Below are positions 23,651 through 35,788 of a stretch of DNA of 37,707 nucleotides, one piece after another. Position 1 is the stretch's first letter. Each line of letters begins with the position of its first letter. The translations under genes were made by a program, and so were the position numbers. The notes beneath the pieces were generated by a model, which had not been told where the DNA came from, did no database searches, and worked only from the letters and a program-made list of their open reading frames with translations. Origin of the DNA: Rubrivivax sp. (lineage in GTDB: Bacteria; Pseudomonadota; Gammaproteobacteria; Burkholderiales; Burkholderiaceae_C); contig JAURZK010000043.1 of assembly GCA_030653505.1 (NCBI GenBank), forward strand, positions 1 to 37,707, written 5' to 3'.

Positions 23651-24280
23651 ATGCTCGACCGGGAAGGCTTTAGGCCCAACGTCGGCATCATCCTGCTCAA
23701 CCCGCGCAACCAGGTGTTCTGGGGCAAGCGACTGCGCACACACTCGTGGCAGTTCCCGCAGGGCGGCATCAAGCACGGAGAGTCGCCAGAGCAGGCGATG
23801 TTCCGAGAACTGCACGAAGAAGTCGGGCTGCTGCCAGACCACGTGCAGATCGTCGCGCGCACCCGCGACTGGCTGCGCTACGAAGTGCCAGACCACTTCA
23901 TCCGCAAGGACGCGCGCGGCCATTACCGCGGTCAGAAGCAGATCTGGTTCCTGTTGCGCCTGGTGGGACACGACAGCGACCTCAACCTGCGTGCCACCGA
24001 CCACCCCGAGTTCGACGCCTGGCGCTGGAACGACTACTGGGTGCCGCTGGAACTGGTGATCGAGTTCAAGCGCAGCGTCTACGAGATGGCGCTGACCGAA
24101 CTGGCGCGCTACCTGCCACGCATGAACCACCACAACCGCTACCTGCGCTCGGGTCTGCGTGCACATCGGCACGACCACGACCTGCACGGTGGGGATTCGC
24201 CGGGCGACCATCCGCCCCTGCCCATCGACATGCCGCCGCGCATGCCGCCGCCCGACGCCGAACCCAGCGCCACGAAATAG
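23651..24280 (+). CDS. rppH: RNA pyrophosphohydrolase RppH
   Basis: Nudix hydrolase that removes pyrophosphate from 5' triphosphate mRNA ends and so starts RNase E decay. It has 209 residues. The N-terminus [17 protein letters not shown] is typical, and the Nudix box is [23 protein letters not shown]. The C-terminal 50 residues are a His/Pro-rich tail longer than in E. coli and common in Burkholderiales. Divergent from proS with a 149 bp gap. Its 3' end faces proB. Confidence 0.96.
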   Translation: MLDREGFRPNVGIILLNPRNQVFWGKRLRTHSWQFPQGGIKHGESPEQAMFRELHEEVGLLPDHVQIVARTRDWLRYEVPDHFIRKDARGHYRGQKQIWFLLRLVGHDSDLNLRATDHPEFDAWRWNDYWVPLELVIEFKRSVYEMALTELARYLPRMNHHNRYLRSGLRAHRHDHDLHGGDSPGDHPPLPIDMPPRMPPPDAEPSATK

Positions 24281-24287
24281 CCGGGTG

Positions 24288-26827
<2,540 letters not shown>

Positions 26828-26839
26828 GGTGCCTGCCCC

Positions 26840-27151
26840 TTAGCCGTTGATCGAGCCGATCTGCAGCTCGGTGTAAGTCTGGCGGTGACCGCCATGCTTC
26901 TGGTAATGCTTGCGGCGACGCATCTTGAAGATGCGCACCTTGTCGTGCTTGCCCTGCGACAGGACGGTAGCCGTGACGCTCGCACCCGCGACCCAGGGAG
27001 CACCGACCTTGAGGTCTGCGCCGCTACCCACGGCCAGCACCTGCTCGATCACGACTTCCTGGCCCACGTCCGCAGCTATCTGTTCTACCTTGATCTTTTC
27101 GCCGGCTGCAACCTTGTATTGCTTGCCACCGGTTTTTATGACCGCGTACAT
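26840..27151 (-). CDS. rplU: 50S ribosomal protein L21
   Basis: Ribosomal protein L21, 103 residues, starting [20 protein letters not shown] and containing [21 protein letters not shown] near the end. First gene of the rplU-rpmA operon. Upstream on the minus strand an extended -10 (TGCTATACT, plus-strand 27262-27270) may serve as its promoter; the -35 is poor. The 183 bp between rplU and ispB contains the divergent promoters and no gene. Confidence 0.98.
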   Translation of the reverse strand: MYAVIKTGGKQYKVAAGEKIKVEQIAADVGQEVVIEQVLAVGSGADLKVGAPWVAGASVTATVLSQGKHDKVRIFKMRRRKHYQKHGGHRQTYTELQIGSING

Positions 27152-27334
27152 GTGAGACCTTTCGAAGAACCCCGCGCCGCCGTCCCCGACACCTGCCGGG
27201 TGCGGCCGTTCGACGGGAAAGGCCTGGAGACAGGGACCCATCCAACTGCGCAGAGCCTTTGAGTATAGCATGCAGCGCCACCGGGAACCGGTATGTCCCG
27301 ACGCCGTCGCCCTGCTTCCTATAATTGCCATCCC

Positions 27335-28315
27335 GTGCTCGAAACCACCGCCCTCCATCCTGCCGCCGATCCGGCCGAATCGGCGCTGCGGCGCGTGGAC
27401 GCAGTGATCCGCGAGCGCCTGAGCTCGCGTGTGGCGCTGATCGACCAGATCTCGGCCTACATCGTGGGGGCTGGCGGCAAACGCATCCGTCCCAGGCTGG
27501 TGCTGCTGTTCGCGGAGGCCCTGGGCTTCGAGGGCCCCGAGCGCTACGAACTGGCGGCCATCGTCGAGTTCATCCACACCGCCACGCTGCTGCACGACGA
27601 CGTCGTCGACGAGTCGGCGCTGCGCCGCGGCCGGGCCACGGCCAACGCGATGTTCGGCAACGCTGCCAGCGTGCTGGTGGGCGACTTCCTGTATTCCCGC
27701 GCCTTCCAGATGATGGTGTCGGTGAACCGCATGCGCGTGCTCGACGTTCTGGCCGACGCCACCAACGTCATTGCCGAAGGTGAGGTGCTGCAACTGATGA
27801 ACATGCACGACCCTGACTTGGCCGTGCACGACTACCTGCAGGTCATCCGCTACAAGACGGCCAAGCTGTTCGAGGCCAGTGCCCGTCTGGGCGCCGTGCT
27901 GGCGGGTGCCGACGCTGCGCTCGAGGAGTCCTGTGCCGACTTCGGGCGCTCGCTGGGCACCGCCTTCCAGCTCGTCGACGACCTGCTCGACTACGAAGGT
28001 AACAGCGACGAGCTCGGCAAGAACGTCGGCGACGACCTGCGCGAGGGCAAGCCCACGCTGCCGCTGCTGCTGGCGATGGAGCGCGCGTCGGCAGCCGAGC
28101 GCACGATGATCCGCCACGCCATCGAGCATGGCGAACTGGAGAAGCTGCCCGAGATCCTGGCCATCGTGCGCCGCACCGGGGCGCTCGACGCGACGCGGGA
28201 CGCCGCGAGTGCCGAGGCGGAGAAGGCCCAGACCGCGCTGCGCGCACTGCCCGCTTCGGCTGCACGCGAGGCTCTGCTAGAATTATGTGTTCGATCGGTG
28301 CATCGCTCTTCCTGA
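27335..28315 (+). CDS. ispB: Octaprenyl diphosphate synthase
   Basis: Trans-polyprenyl synthase that makes the side chain of ubiquinone. It has 326 residues from GTG 27335 ([12 protein letters not shown]); an in-frame start at 27293 would precede a TATAAT hexamer at 27320-27325 that looks like its -10 box, so the GTG is preferred and the mRNA leader would be very short. [11 protein letters not shown], the first Asp motif DDVVD (88-92) and the second DDLLD (215-219) are present. The residue five before the first motif is small (Ala/Thr region), which permits long products; octaprenyl is inferred from the group. Divergent from rplU as usual. Confidence 0.93.
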   Translation: MLETTALHPAADPAESALRRVDAVIRERLSSRVALIDQISAYIVGAGGKRIRPRLVLLFAEALGFEGPERYELAAIVEFIHTATLLHDDVVDESALRRGRATANAMFGNAASVLVGDFLYSRAFQMMVSVNRMRVLDVLADATNVIAEGEVLQLMNMHDPDLAVHDYLQVIRYKTAKLFEASARLGAVLAGADAALEESCADFGRSLGTAFQLVDDLLDYEGNSDELGKNVGDDLREGKPTLPLLLAMERASAAERTMIRHAIEHGELEKLPEILAIVRRTGALDATRDAASAEAEKAQTALRALPASAAREALLELCVRSVHRSS

Positions 28316-28378
28316 ACGGAGATCGCTGCTCGACAGGGGCCTGCGGCAAACACCGCTGCAGCCACCCGTCATCCGCAT

Positions 28379-28455
28379 CGGGGTGTAGCTTAGCCTGGTA
28401 GAGCGCTACGTTCGGGACGTAGAGGCCGGAGGTTCGAATCCTCTCACCCCGACCA
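28379..28455 (+). tRNA. tRNA-Pro (anticodon CGG)
   Basis: A 77-nt cloverleaf with encoded CCA. The acceptor stem CGGGGTG pairs with CACCCCG. The anticodon stem-loop is CTACG-TTCGGGA-CGTAG, giving anticodon CGG for codon CCG. The T arm has GGTTCGAATCC. It lies between ispB and pilB. A TAGAAT hexamer at 28278-28283, inside the ispB 3' end, could be its promoter -10. Confidence 0.95.
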
Positions 28456-28597
28456 GCCTTCTCGGCGGTTTCCAGAGTCTCCATTGCCCCACACGCTCGG
28501 CGCAACCTGCGCACCAGGGCCGGGGCGCCTCGCGTTTACACCGAGGGGCGATTCGGCGATGATCTGCGCGATATGCAGTCGATGAGCTCCCTCCCCG

Positions 28598-30322
28598 ATG
28601 GCCGCTGAGACCCTGGTCGAACCACCACCGTCCTCCCTCTCGGGTGTGGCCCGCGTGCTCGTCAACGCCGGCAAGCTGACGGCCAAGGCCGCCGAAGAGC
28701 TCACCAGGAGCGCCCGCGAACGCAAGTCGGGCTTCGTCGCTGCGCTGATCGGCGCCGGCAGCGTCAAACCCGACGACCTGGCGCACACGCTGTCCATCGC
28801 GCTGGCGCTGCCGGTGATGGACCTCAACGCGGTCGACCTGCAGAAGCTGCCGCGCAACATCGTCGACCAGAAGATCGCCAACCAGTACCAGCTGCTGGTG
28901 CTGGGCAAGCGCGGCAACCGCCTCTTCATCGGCGCGGCCGATCCCACCGACCAGGAAGCCGCCGAGCGCATCAAGTTCGCCACCCAGCTGACCCCCGAGT
29001 GGGTCATCGTCGAGCACGACAAGCTGATGAAGCAGCTCGACGCCCAGGGTGCCAGCGCCAACGAGCAGCTCGAGTCGATGGCCGGCGGCGACTTCGACTT
29101 CGACGTCACCGACGAGGAGACCGCACCGGCGGAGAACGCCGACGTCACCACCGACGTCGAAGACGCACCGGTGGTGCGCTTCCTGCAGAAGATGCTGATC
29201 GACGCCATCAACATGCGCGCGTCCGACCTGCACTTCGAGCCCTACGAGTACACCTACCGCGTGCGCTTCCGCGTCGACGGCGAACTGCGCGAGATCACGC
29301 AGCCGCCGGTGGCCATCAAGGACAAGCTGGCCTCGCGCATCAAGGTCATCTCGCGCATGGACATCGCCGAGAAGCGTGTGCCGCAGGACGGCCGCATGAA
29401 GCTGAAGTTCGGCAGCAAGGCGATCGATTTCCGCGTCTGCACGCTGCCCACGCTGTTCGGCGAGAAGGTCGTGATCCGTATCCTCGACCCATCCAGCGCC
29501 AAGCTGGGCATCGAGGCGCTGGGCTACGAGAAGATCGAGAAGGACCGCCTGATGCAGGCCATCGGCCGGCCTTACGGCATGATCCTGGTCACCGGCCCCA
29601 CAGGCAGCGGCAAGACGGTGTCGCTCTACACCTGCCTGAACATCCTGAATCAGCCCGGCGTGAACATCGCCACGGTGGAAGACCCGGCTGAAATCAACCT
29701 GCCCGGCATCAACCAGGTCAACGTCAACGACCGCGCGGGCCTGACCTTCGCCGCGGCGCTGAAGTCCTTCCTGCGCCAGGACCCGGACATCATCATGGTC
29801 GGCGAAATCCGCGACCTGGAAACCGCCGACATCGCCATCAAGGCCGCGCAGACCGGCCACATGGTGATGAGCACGCTGCACACCAACGACGGGCCCACCA
29901 CGCTGACGCGGCTGCTGAACATGGGCGTGGCGCCCTTCAACATCGCGTCCAGCGTGCTGCTCATCACGGCGCAGCGGCTGGCGCGAAAGCTTTGCGAGAA
30001 CTGCAAGAAGCCCGCGGACTACCCGCGCGAATCGATGCTGAAGGCCGGCTTCAAGCCCGAAGACCTGGACGGCAACTGGAAGCCTTTCCGGGCCGTCGGC
30101 TGCTCGATGTGCAACAACGGTTACAAAGGCCGGGTCGGTATCTACCAAGTGATGCCGATAACAGAGGCTATCCAGCGCATCATCCTGTCCGAGGGCACGG
30201 CACTGGACATCGCCAAACAGGCCCAGGTCGAGGGGGTGCGCGACCTGCGCCAGTCCGGCCTGATCAAGGTCCGCGGCGGTGTCACCACGCTCGAGGAAGT
30301 GATCACGGTCACCAACGAGTAG
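28598..30322 (+). CDS. pilB: Type IV pilus assembly ATPase PilB
   Basis: Hexameric cytoplasmic motor that drives type IV pilus extension. It has 574 residues. The N-terminal MshEN-like domain (about 10-150) is followed by the T2SSE core: FRVDGELREI, DGRMKLKFG, Walker A GPTGSGKT near 333-340, the Asp box, Walker B (DIIMVGEIRDLETADIA) and the His box. A tetracysteine zinc site is CENCKKP (near 466) with CSMCNNGYKGR (near 502), a PilB/GspE feature that separates it from PilT. Starts the pilB-pilC-pilD cluster. Confidence 0.96.
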   Translation: MAAETLVEPPPSSLSGVARVLVNAGKLTAKAAEELTRSARERKSGFVAALIGAGSVKPDDLAHTLSIALALPVMDLNAVDLQKLPRNIVDQKIANQYQLLVLGKRGNRLFIGAADPTDQEAAERIKFATQLTPEWVIVEHDKLMKQLDAQGASANEQLESMAGGDFDFDVTDEETAPAENADVTTDVEDAPVVRFLQKMLIDAINMRASDLHFEPYEYTYRVRFRVDGELREITQPPVAIKDKLASRIKVISRMDIAEKRVPQDGRMKLKFGSKAIDFRVCTLPTLFGEKVVIRILDPSSAKLGIEALGYEKIEKDRLMQAIGRPYGMILVTGPTGSGKTVSLYTCLNILNQPGVNIATVEDPAEINLPGINQVNVNDRAGLTFAAALKSFLRQDPDIIMVGEIRDLETADIAIKAAQTGHMVMSTLHTNDGPTTLTRLLNMGVAPFNIASSVLLITAQRLARKLCENCKKPADYPRESMLKAGFKPEDLDGNWKPFRAVGCSMCNNGYKGRVGIYQVMPITEAIQRIILSEGTALDIAKQAQVEGVRDLRQSGLIKVRGGVTTLEEVITVTNE

Positions 30323-30366
30323 GCGCCCGCCCGCAATCCGTCAGCCCAGCCCGACTTCGAGAACCC

Positions 30367-31587
30367 ATGGCCACAGCAGCACTCGCAAAAGCGCCCAAGG
30401 AAGTCATCTTCGAGTGGGAGGGCAAGGACCGCAACGGCAAGGTCGTGCGCGGCGAGATGCGCGCCGGCGGCGAATCGATGGTCAACGCCAGCCTGCGGCG
30501 CCAGGGCATCCTCGTCAACAAGGTCAAGAAGCGGCGCACCAGTGGCGGCCGGGCCATCAAGCAGAAGGACATCGCCATCTTCACGCGCCAGTTGGCGACG
30601 ATGATGAAGGCCGGTGTGCCGCTGCTGCAATCGTTCGACATCGTCGCGCGCGGCAGCACCAACCCGCGCATGACCAAGCTGCTGAACGACATCCGCGGCG
30701 ACGTCGAGACCGGCACCAGCCTGTCGTCGGCCTTCCGCAAGCACCCGCTGCATTTCGACGCGCTGTACTGCAACCTGGTGGAAGCCGGCGAGGCGGGCGG
30801 CATCCTGGAAGCGCTGCTCGACCGCCTGGCCATCTATCAAGAGAAGACGATGGCCATCAAGAGCAAGATCAAGTCGGCGCTGATGTACCCGGTGGCGGTC
30901 ATCATCGTCGCCTTCGTCGTGCTGACGGTGATCATGATCTTCGTCATCCCGGCCTTCGAGGACGTGTTCAAGTCCTTCGGCGGTGAACTGCCCGGCCCGA
31001 CGCTGGTGGTCATCGCGATGTCGAAGTTCTTCGTCGCCTGGTGGTGGCTGATGCTGATCCTGGGCGGCGGCGGCCTGTACTTCTTCTTCGAGAGCTGGAA
31101 ACGCTCGGAGAAGATGCAGATGACGATGGACCGCATCCTGCTGAAGATCCCCATCTTCGGCGACCTCATCAACAAGTCGGTCATCGCGCGCTGGACGCGC
31201 ACGCTGTCCACCATGTTCGCCGCGGGCGTGCCGCTGGTCGAAGCGCTCGACTCGGTGGGTGGCGCCTCGGGCAACGCGGTTTACGCGCAGGCCACCGAGC
31301 AGATCCAGAAGGACGTCTCCACCGGCTCGGCACTGACGACCTCGATGACGGCCACAGGCGTCTTCCCCACCATGGTGCTGCAGATGGCGGCCATCGGCGA
31401 GGAATCGGGTTCGCTCGACCACATGCTGGCCAAGGCGGCCGAGTTCTACGAGGAAGAGGTCGACGAGATGGTCAAGGGCCTGTCGAGCCTGATGGAGCCC
31501 TTCATCATCGTCATCCTGGGCACGCTGATCGGCGGCATCGTGGTGTCGATGTACCTGCCCATCTTCAAGCTGGGCGCGGTTGTCTAG
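30367..31587 (+). CDS. pilC: Type IV pilus inner-membrane platform protein PilC
   Basis: Polytopic platform protein that couples PilB and PilT to pilin movement. It has 406 residues with two T2SSF domains (about 70-195 and 275-395, each starting FTRQLATMMKAGVPLLQSFD or WTRTLSTMFAAGVPLVEALD). Three membrane segments are clear (YPVAVIIVAFVVLTVIMIFVI, WWWLMLILGGGGLYFFF and PFIIVILGTLIGGIVVSMYL). It lies 44 bp after pilB and overlaps the start region of pilD. Confidence 0.96.
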   Translation: MATAALAKAPKEVIFEWEGKDRNGKVVRGEMRAGGESMVNASLRRQGILVNKVKKRRTSGGRAIKQKDIAIFTRQLATMMKAGVPLLQSFDIVARGSTNPRMTKLLNDIRGDVETGTSLSSAFRKHPLHFDALYCNLVEAGEAGGILEALLDRLAIYQEKTMAIKSKIKSALMYPVAVIIVAFVVLTVIMIFVIPAFEDVFKSFGGELPGPTLVVIAMSKFFVAWWWLMLILGGGGLYFFFESWKRSEKMQMTMDRILLKIPIFGDLINKSVIARWTRTLSTMFAAGVPLVEALDSVGGASGNAVYAQATEQIQKDVSTGSALTTSMTATGVFPTMVLQMAAIGEESGSLDHMLAKAAEFYEEEVDEMVKGLSSLMEPFIIVILGTLIGGIVVSMYLPIFKLGAVV

Positions 31588-31588
31588 C

Positions 31589-32533
31589 GTGGGGGGCTTG
31601 TTCGCGGGCCTGCCAACGGACCTGCTACTCTCGCCCTGGCTCCTGGCCCTGCTGGGCCTGATCATCGGCAGCTTCCTCAACGTGGTGGTGCACCGCCTGC
31701 CGCTGATGCTGGAACGCCAATGGTGGGGCGACGTCGCGGCGCAACTGGCCGACGCCGACTCGTTCAAGCGGGTCTTCGCCGGCCCGGCGCCGGAACGGCT
31801 GGCGCTGGCCTCGGGTGGCCTGGAGAAGGCGATTGCCGAGCTGGCACCGCTGGGCCTGGCGCGGCCCGCATCGCGCTGCCCGGCTTGCGGCCACCGCATT
31901 CGCTGGTTCGAGAACGTCCCGCTGTTCAGCTGGCTGGTGCTGCGCGGCCGCTGCTCGGCCTGCAAGACGCCGATCTCGGTGCGCTACCCCCTGGTCGAGC
32001 TGGGCACCGCGCTGCTCTTCGGCGTGCTCGCCTGGCGCCTCGGTCCGCAGCCGTCGACGCTGCTGTGGTGCGCCGTCGGCGCAGTGCTGCTGACGCTGGC
32101 GCTGATCGACTGGGACACCACCGTGCTGCCCGACGCCTTGACGCTGCCGCTGCTGTGGGCCGGCCTGTTGGCCGCAGCTTTGGGCTGGCTGCCAGGGCTG
32201 ACGCTGCTGCAGTCGGTGTGGGGTGCCGTGGCCGGCTACATGTCGCTGTTCCTCGTCTACTGGTTCTTCAAGCTCGCCACCGGCAAGGAAGGCATGGGCT
32301 TCGGCGACTTCAAGCTGCTCGCCGCCCTGGGTGCCTGGCTCGGCTGGCAGGCCATCCTGCCCATCGTGCTGATGGCTTCGGTGCTGGGCGCCGTGGTCGG
32401 GCTGGTGATGAAGGCCGGCGGCTCTTTGCGCCAGGGGCGCTTCGTGCCTTTCGGGCCCTTCCTGGCCGGCGGCGGCGTCGTCGTGATGCTGGCCGGCCTG
32501 GAGACGGTGCTGGGGTGGATAGGCTGGGCCTGA
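31589..32533 (+). CDS. pilD: Prepilin peptidase / N-methyltransferase PilD
   Basis: Inner-membrane aspartyl protease that cleaves and N-methylates type IV prepilins. About 314 residues. The cytoplasmic zinc loop has two CxxC pairs (CPACGHRIRWF and CSACKTP). The catalytic aspartates are in LIDWDTTVLPDAL and in the GxGD motif GFGDFKLLAALG. Seven or eight hydrophobic segments are visible. The GTG at 31589 just past the pilC stop is taken; a TTG at 31580 overlapping pilC is the alternative. No strong ribosome site, so coupling with pilC is likely. Confidence 0.95.
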   Translation: MGGLFAGLPTDLLLSPWLLALLGLIIGSFLNVVVHRLPLMLERQWWGDVAAQLADADSFKRVFAGPAPERLALASGGLEKAIAELAPLGLARPASRCPACGHRIRWFENVPLFSWLVLRGRCSACKTPISVRYPLVELGTALLFGVLAWRLGPQPSTLLWCAVGAVLLTLALIDWDTTVLPDALTLPLLWAGLLAAALGWLPGLTLLQSVWGAVAGYMSLFLVYWFFKLATGKEGMGFGDFKLLAALGAWLGWQAILPIVLMASVLGAVVGLVMKAGGSLRQGRFVPFGPFLAGGGVVVMLAGLETVLGWIGWA

Positions 32534-33150
32534 CCGCCCCGCCCCGCCCGCGGGTGCGGACGATCGGCCTCACCGGTGGCATCGGCAGCGGCAAGAGCAC
32601 CGTGGCGCAGCAGCTGGTGGCCTGCGGCACCCATCTCGTCGACACTGACGCCATCGCCCGCGCGCTGACGCTCCCCGGAGGCCGGGCCATGCCCGCGCTG
32701 ACCTCGGCTTTCGGGCCCGAAGCGATCACGGCCGACGGCGCCTTGAACCGCGAACACATGCGGCAATTGGCATTCGCCGACCCTGCAGTGAAGGCGCGAC
32801 TGGAAACCATCCTGCATCCGCTGATCGGCGAAGAGGCCCGCCGCCAAGCCGCTCAGGCCACAGGGCTGACGGTGACCTTCGACGTGCCGCTGCTCACCGA
32901 GTCCGGCCACTGGCGAGCGCGTGTCGACCGCGTGCTCGTGGTCGACTGCAGCGAGGCCACGCAGATCGCACGGGTGGCACTGCGCCCCGGCTGGGACGCC
33001 GCAGGCGCACGGCGGGTCGTCGCGCAACAGGCCACCCGCGCCGCACGCCGCGCCATTGCCGACGCCGTGATCTTCAACGACGGCATGACCCTGGCCACGC
33101 TTGCCGACGAGGTGCGCTCGCTCTGGCAGCACTGGACAGCGGTACGCTGA
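32515..33150 (+). CDS. coaE: Dephospho-CoA kinase
   Basis: Last step of coenzyme A synthesis: phosphorylates the 3'-hydroxyl of dephospho-CoA. The P-loop is GLTGGIGSGKST, followed by DTDAIAR and the lid segment with DVPLLTESG. About 211 residues from GTG 32515, which overlaps the pilD end and has GGAG eleven bases upstream; GTG 32554 (VRTIGLTGG) gives 198 residues and a start closer to that of other family members. Start uncertain, product certain. The pilD-coaE-zapD-yacG order is typical of beta- and gammaproteobacteria. Confidence 0.93.
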   Translation: MDRLGLTAPPRPRVRTIGLTGGIGSGKSTVAQQLVACGTHLVDTDAIARALTLPGGRAMPALTSAFGPEAITADGALNREHMRQLAFADPAVKARLETILHPLIGEEARRQAAQATGLTVTFDVPLLTESGHWRARVDRVLVVDCSEATQIARVALRPGWDAAGARRVVAQQATRAARRAIADAVIFNDGMTLATLADEVRSLWQHWTAVR

Positions 33151-33175
33151 GCCACGCCGCGACGCGGAAGTGGTG

Positions 33176-33997
33176 ATGCGTGTGGAACAATCCGCCGCGG
33201 CAAGCCTCCCACCCTGTCCGCAGCCGCACCGCGAGCCCGCCTTGGTTCTCTACGAGTATCCGTTCACCGAAGGCATCCGCACGATGCTGCGGCTCGAACA
33301 CCTGTTCGACCGCCTGGGCCAGCTGGTGGCGCGCGACGCGCCGGTCGACCACCACTTCGCGCTGGCCACACTGTTCGAGATCATGGACGTCGCCTCGCGC
33401 GCCGACCTCAAGAGCGACCTGCTCAAGGAACTGGACCGCCACCGCCTGCAGCTGCAGGGTTATCGCGGCCATCCCGGCATCTCCGAGGCGGCGCTGGACG
33501 AGGTGATAGCCCGCATCGACCACGCCTTCAACGGGCTGAACCTGCTGCAGGGCAAGGCGGGCCAGACGCTCGCGGCCAACGACTGGCTGATGAGCATCCG
33601 CAGCCGCATCAACATCCCCGGCGGCACTTGCGAATTCGACCTGCCGGCCTACTACGCCTGGCAGCAGCATGCCCCCGGACGCCGCCGCACCGACCTGCAG
33701 GGCTGGATGGCCACCATCACGCCGCTGGCCGAGGCGCTGCAGGTGCTGCTGGGCCTGCTGCGCGACAGCGGCACGCCGCAGCGCATGGTGGCCGCTGGCG
33801 GTCAGTACCAGCAGAGCCTGCCCCAGGGCAAGTCCTACCAGCTGATGCGCGTGCGCTTCGCGGCCGACAGTGGCCTGGTGCCCGAGATCACCGGCCACCG
33901 GCTGATGGTGTCGATACGCTTCATGCGGCCCGACGCCGAGGGCCGGTTGCGCAACTGCGGCAGCGACACCGCCTTCGAACTGGCTCTCTGCGCCTGA
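33176..33997 (+). CDS. zapD: Cell division protein ZapD
   Basis: FtsZ-binding protein (DUF1342) that bundles FtsZ filaments at the Z ring. It has 273 residues from ATG 33176, which has GGAAG upstream. The conserved start of the family, LVLYEYPFTEGIRTMLRLEHLFDRL, appears at about residue 23, so the first 20 residues are an extension; a TTG near 33242 would remove it. The helical domain with GVL-type FtsZ-binding residues and the C-terminal beta domain (YQLMRVRFAADSGLVPEITG) are complete. Confidence 0.93.
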   Translation: MRVEQSAAASLPPCPQPHREPALVLYEYPFTEGIRTMLRLEHLFDRLGQLVARDAPVDHHFALATLFEIMDVASRADLKSDLLKELDRHRLQLQGYRGHPGISEAALDEVIARIDHAFNGLNLLQGKAGQTLAANDWLMSIRSRINIPGGTCEFDLPAYYAWQQHAPGRRRTDLQGWMATITPLAEALQVLLGLLRDSGTPQRMVAAGGQYQQSLPQGKSYQLMRVRFAADSGLVPEITGHRLMVSIRFMRPDAEGRLRNCGSDTAFELALCA

Positions 33998-34026
33998 ACG
34001 CCCGCCTGGCCCAAGGCGCTTGCCCC

Positions 34027-34224
34027 ATGAGCGAAACCACCCAACGCACCGTGCCCTGCCCCAGCTGCAAGCAGCCGGCGCTGTACACGCAAAGCAACCG
34101 CTGGCGCCCCTTCTGCAGCGAGCGCTGCCGCATGGCCGACCTGGGTGCCTGGGCCACCGAGCGCTTCCGCGTGCCCGCTGAGACGCCGCCCGGCGACGAC
34201 GACCTGCCGCGTGAAACGCATTGA
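34027..34224 (+). CDS. yacG: DNA gyrase inhibitor YacG
   Basis: Small zinc protein that binds GyrB and blocks gyrase DNA binding in E. coli. It has 65 residues. The four zinc ligands C11, C14, C30 and C34 are present (CPSCKQ and FCSERCRMADLGAWATERF). It ends the pilB-to-yacG run and is convergent with the diheme peroxidase gene; the 32 bp between them show no clear terminator. Confidence 0.95.
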   Translation: MSETTQRTVPCPSCKQPALYTQSNRWRPFCSERCRMADLGAWATERFRVPAETPPGDDDLPRETH

Positions 34225-34256
34225 CCGGCGCGGTCGCCGAGGCCGGTCGGCCACGC

Positions 34257-35405
34257 TCAGCGCCCGCCGGAGCTCAGGCTGTGCAGGAATGCCGCCAGAT
34301 CGGCCGCCTGCGCGGCATTCAGCCTGAGCGGACGCAGGATGCGTTCGCCGTCGGCGTGCAGCCGCTCCTCGTTCAGCTCGCTGTAGTGGCGCACCACGTC
34401 ATCCACCGTGGCCAGGCTGCCATCGTGCATGTAGGGCGCGGTGTGCACCAGCTGGCGCAGTCCGGGAACGCGGAACTCGCCGAAGTTGCGGTGCTGGGGC
34501 ACGACGTGACGCGTCGTCACGGCACGCGGATCGGCGGTGCCGGCGTCGTTGTGCGGGCCGAGCCGGTTGTGGGCGCTGGCGCGCAGGCGCGTCAGACCTT
34601 CGTGGCGCCCGCCGTCGACCCCGCCGGGCACAAAGAAGGGCACGCCGACGTCGGCAAACTCGCCGTTCGTGAAGGCTGGACCGGCGTGGCACACGCTGCA
34701 GCGGCCTTCGCCGATGAAAAAACGCAGTCCGCGCTGCGCCCCCGGTGGGTAGCGCGCGGCGGCTTCGTCGTCACCCTGCGCCATGGCGTCGCGGAAGTCA
34801 TCAAAGGCCGTGCGTTCCGACACCATCGTGGCCTGGTAGGCCGCCAGCGCCTTGCCCAGGTCTACGAGCACCCTTTCGTGGTCGGGCCCGGGCTCGGCAC
34901 CGAAGGCGGCGCGGTAACCCGCCGCCAGGCGCGGCTCGCGCCGCACGGTGGCGGCCAGCTGCGCCGGGCTGGCGGCCATCTCGCGCTGGGCCAGCAAGGG
35001 CGCGACGCTGGCCGACCACAACGAGTCGTGAGCGCCGTCCCAGCCCAGCCAGCGACGCTGCGCAGCGTCCAGCAGGCTGGTCGTGTTGCGCTGGCCCTCG
35101 GCACGCCCGCGCGCGGTGCGCCGCCCGTCCTGGAAAGCGCGTTCCGGCTGGTGGCAGCTGGCACAGGACAGCGTGCCGTCGGCGGAGAGCGCACGTTCGA
35201 AGAACAGCAGGCGGCCGAAGCCGACCGCAGCCGGCTGGCCGTCGACGCGGTTGGACGGGTCTGGCACGGGTGCGGGCGGCCACGGGCCGTGGCCGGCGAT
35301 GAGCGCACGTTCGGTCGGCGTGAAGTCCAGCAGGGCCTGCGCGCGTACTGCCAGCAGAGGTGCCAGCAGTAGCCAGAGCAGCGCCGCGGCGCGCAGTGCC
35401 TTCAC
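34257..35405 (-). CDS. Diheme cytochrome c peroxidase / MauG family protein
   Basis: Periplasmic protein of the bacterial cytochrome c peroxidase and MauG superfamily. It has 382 residues from GTG 35405, which opens a signal peptide (KALRAAALLWLLLAPLLAVRA). Two CxxCH heme sites are visible, CASCH at 81-85 and CSVCH at 236-240, with the typical FTNGEFADVGVP after the second and RNFGEFRVPGLRQL and PYMHDGSL toward the end. The start overlaps the YtkA-like gene by four bases (GTGA). It could reduce peroxide or oxidise a partner protein; the sequence does not decide which. Confidence 0.9.
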   Translation of the reverse strand: MKALRAAALLWLLLAPLLAVRAQALLDFTPTERALIAGHGPWPPAPVPDPSNRVDGQPAAVGFGRLLFFERALSADGTLSCASCHQPERAFQDGRRTARGRAEGQRNTTSLLDAAQRRWLGWDGAHDSLWSASVAPLLAQREMAASPAQLAATVRREPRLAAGYRAAFGAEPGPDHERVLVDLGKALAAYQATMVSERTAFDDFRDAMAQGDDEAAARYPPGAQRGLRFFIGEGRCSVCHAGPAFTNGEFADVGVPFFVPGGVDGGRHEGLTRLRASAHNRLGPHNDAGTADPRAVTTRHVVPQHRNFGEFRVPGLRQLVHTAPYMHDGSLATVDDVVRHYSELNEERLHADGERILRPLRLNAAQAADLAAFLHSLSSGGR

Positions 35406-35788
35406 TGCAGCACGACGTCCTGGCGCAGCGTGTGGGTGCGGCCGTCGTGGCGCACGTCGAAGCGCAGCTCCCAGCGGCCGCTCATGTGCCACAGCAGGCC
35501 CTCGGCGCGCCAGCGGCCGTCGCCCAGCGACTGCAGGCTGGGCCGGTAGTTCATGCCGTGGCGGTGCTCGGGCATGGTGGCGTCGACCGCCGCCAGCACC
35601 GCCTGCCCTGGGCACACGTTCAGCAACAGCGCAAACGGCCGGCCCTGCACGACGGGTGCAGGCTCTGCGCGCCAGGCGAGACTCACCGGACCCGCGGCCA
35701 GCGGTGCGCCGTCGGCCGGTGCCGGCGGGCAGGCGGCATGAACCGCAGAGGCACTCGCCCAGGCGCAACCGGCAAGCAGCGCTCTCAT
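35402..35788 (-). CDS. Exported YtkA-like domain protein
   Basis: A 128-residue protein with a signal peptide ending about residue 18 (SASAVHA, then ACPP). The mature domain is immunoglobulin-like in pattern: PFALLLNVCPG, VDATMPEHRHGMNYRPSLQSLG, LLWHMSGRWELRFDV. This matches the YtkA/FixH-like group. The MPEHRHGM histidine-methionine cluster could bind copper. The start overlaps the amidohydrolase stop by four bases (ATGA), and the stop overlaps the peroxidase start. Family call moderate; role unknown but probably linked with the two neighbours in the periplasm. Confidence 0.7.
   Translation of the reverse strand: MRALLAGCAWASASAVHAACPPAPADGAPLAAGPVSLAWRAEPAPVVQGRPFALLLNVCPGQAVLAAVDATMPEHRHGMNYRPSLQSLGDGRWRAEGLLWHMSGRWELRFDVRHDGRTHTLRQDVVLQ

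Noticed and set aside
28406..30148. 580-residue open frame on the minus strand
   Set aside because: Antisense of pilB with low-complexity Asp/His/Val/Gln composition and no domain.
30142..31965. 607-residue open frame on the minus strand
   Set aside because: Antisense of pilC and the start of pilD; composition is that of a shadow frame.
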